Positions 23,535-24,211 of a DNA stretch of 24,211 nt are shown piece by piece. Under the pieces are notes generated by a model that was not told where the DNA came from, ran no database searches, and worked only from the letters and a program-made list of their open reading frames with translations. How positions within the stretch are numbered: the first letter of the stretch is position 1; every line of letters begins with the position of its first letter. The translations under genes were made by a program, and so were the position numbers. Source of the stretch: JBGUXS01 sp045118155 (GTDB lineage: Bacteria; Pseudomonadota; Alphaproteobacteria; CAAHEQ01; UBA3637); assembly GCA_045118155.1 (NCBI GenBank), contig JBGUXS010000079.1, forward strand, positions 1 through 24,211. Direction: 5' to 3'.

Positions 23535-24211
23535 TGTTTTTCTTTAAAACCTATGCCTTGGATGAAAAAACGGGGACACTTTCCCTTTCTTATGCTTATC
23601 AAGAACACACCTTTACAGAAACAATCTTATTCCCCGTCCCTTTTCCAAAGATATCAAACGCAAAGAAAAAAGCCCTAGATCGGGTTTGTTTCTTAACCCA
23701 TATTGCCTGTGGGATTAGTTATTTTAAGGCCTTTTTACCTAAAAAAATAAAAATAGAATCTGGAAATCTAACAAAGGAAGAAGCAACCTTTTTCCGGGAA
23801 TTTTACTTAAAAGGTCTCGGGGAATTTTCTTACAGGAACAAAGTACATCTAGAAAACCTTGTTCCTGCCCTTTTCAAGGGAACTTCCATACAAAAAGAAC
23901 CCCTAGATATTCCCTTTACCCCTTCTAAAGTTCTTATTCCCGTAGGCGGTGGCAAGGATTCTTGCTTAAGTATGGAATTATTCAAGCAAAAAACGAACAA
24001 AGATGTCACAGCTTTTTCCGTAGGAACAGCGCAACCTATTATGGATTGCATCAAAACAGCTGGGGTTCCTCATCTTTGCATTAAGCGAACCATTGCCCCA
24101 GAACTTATCAAACTGAACCAAACAGGAACCGTCTATAACGGGCATATCCCCATCACAGGCATTATTTCTTTTATCACATGGCTTTGTGCTATTATTTATG
24201 ATTATAAATAT
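23534..24211 (+). CDS. murL: Putative MurL-type UDP-MurNAc-L-Ala-L-Glu epimerase, 5' part
   Basis: The open frame runs from the ATG at 23534 to the right edge in phase (226 codons) and is cut by the window. AGAGAGGG precedes the ATG. The key feature is an ATP-binding P-loop-like stretch LIPVGGGKDSCLSMELF (GGGKDS at 138-143), followed by VYNGHIPITGIISF, which I recognise from MurL of Xanthomonas and relatives (full length about 450). MurL epimerises the terminal L-Glu of UDP-MurNAc-L-Ala-L-Glu to D-Glu using ATP, working with a MurD2 ligase that adds L-Glu. If right, murD2 is likely nearby beyond the edge, and murI may be missing from the genome. Recognition is by motif only. Confidence 0.72.
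   Translation, partial: MFFFKTYALDEKTGTLSLSYAYQEHTFTETILFPVPFPKISNAKKKALDRVCFLTHIACGISYFKAFLPKKIKIESGNLTKEEATFFREFYLKGLGEFSYRNKVHLENLVPALFKGTSIQKEPLDIPFTPSKVLIPVGGGKDSCLSMELFKQKTNKDVTAFSVGTAQPIMDCIKTAGVPHLCIKRTIAPELIKLNQTGTVYNGHIPITGIISFITWLCAIIYDYKY

Overview
The window is about 24 kb of AT-rich bacterial chromosome, most likely from an alphaproteobacterium. The evidence is a DUF2155 protein of the alphaproteobacterial type beside MlaD genes, an RlpA/MltB pair, a putative MurL-type glutamate epimerase, and promoters with a strongly conserved TTGAC -35 box. The genes are typically densely packed, with short gaps or ATGA overlaps. No tRNA, rRNA, CRISPR array, insertion sequence or phage structural gene is visible.

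Left end (1-1980): a diversity-generating retroelement (DGR) on the minus strand. It has its own promoter, an Avd-type four-helix accessory protein, a noncoding spacer with an Asn-codon-rich template repeat, and a DGR-type reverse transcriptase with IGNLTSQ and YVDD motifs. A GC-rich palindromic element lies past the RT. No target gene (variable repeat) is in the window, so the protein being diversified lies beyond the left edge or elsewhere in the genome.

2016-4235 (+): enolase and the MurNAc-6-P etherase MurQ. A bidirectional terminator separates them from a minus-strand block. In transcription order that block is mltB-rlpA, then mlaD-like 1, mlaD-like 2, DUF2155, tsaD and trxA (9039 down to 4268). 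These cover the cell envelope plus tRNA modification and redox.

9100-12011: nagZ (+) converges on a 596-residue protein of unknown function (-). That protein carries two RNxxxH motifs typical of HEPN ribonucleases and has its own near-consensus promoter. It is the least explained gene in the window.

12093-19262: on the minus strand, glgB and glgX (overlapping by 7 nt) and then ppdK, ending at a strong terminator. This is a glycogen branching, debranching and PEP/pyruvate block. Divergent from glgB on the plus strand are two metallopeptidases, an M49 (DPP III-like) enzyme with a shortened HExGH motif and an M3 oligoendopeptidase F. A Sel1-repeat membrane protein (-) converges on pepF. Divergent from it is the 5' part of a putative murL, cut by the right edge.

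Common themes: peptidoglycan turnover and recycling (MltB, RlpA, NagZ, MurQ) together with a possible MurL route to D-Glu in precursors; outer-membrane lipid transport by two tandem MCE proteins; carbon storage linked to PEP/pyruvate interconversion; and one accessory diversification system, the DGR. All function calls come from motifs read by eye; no database search was run.
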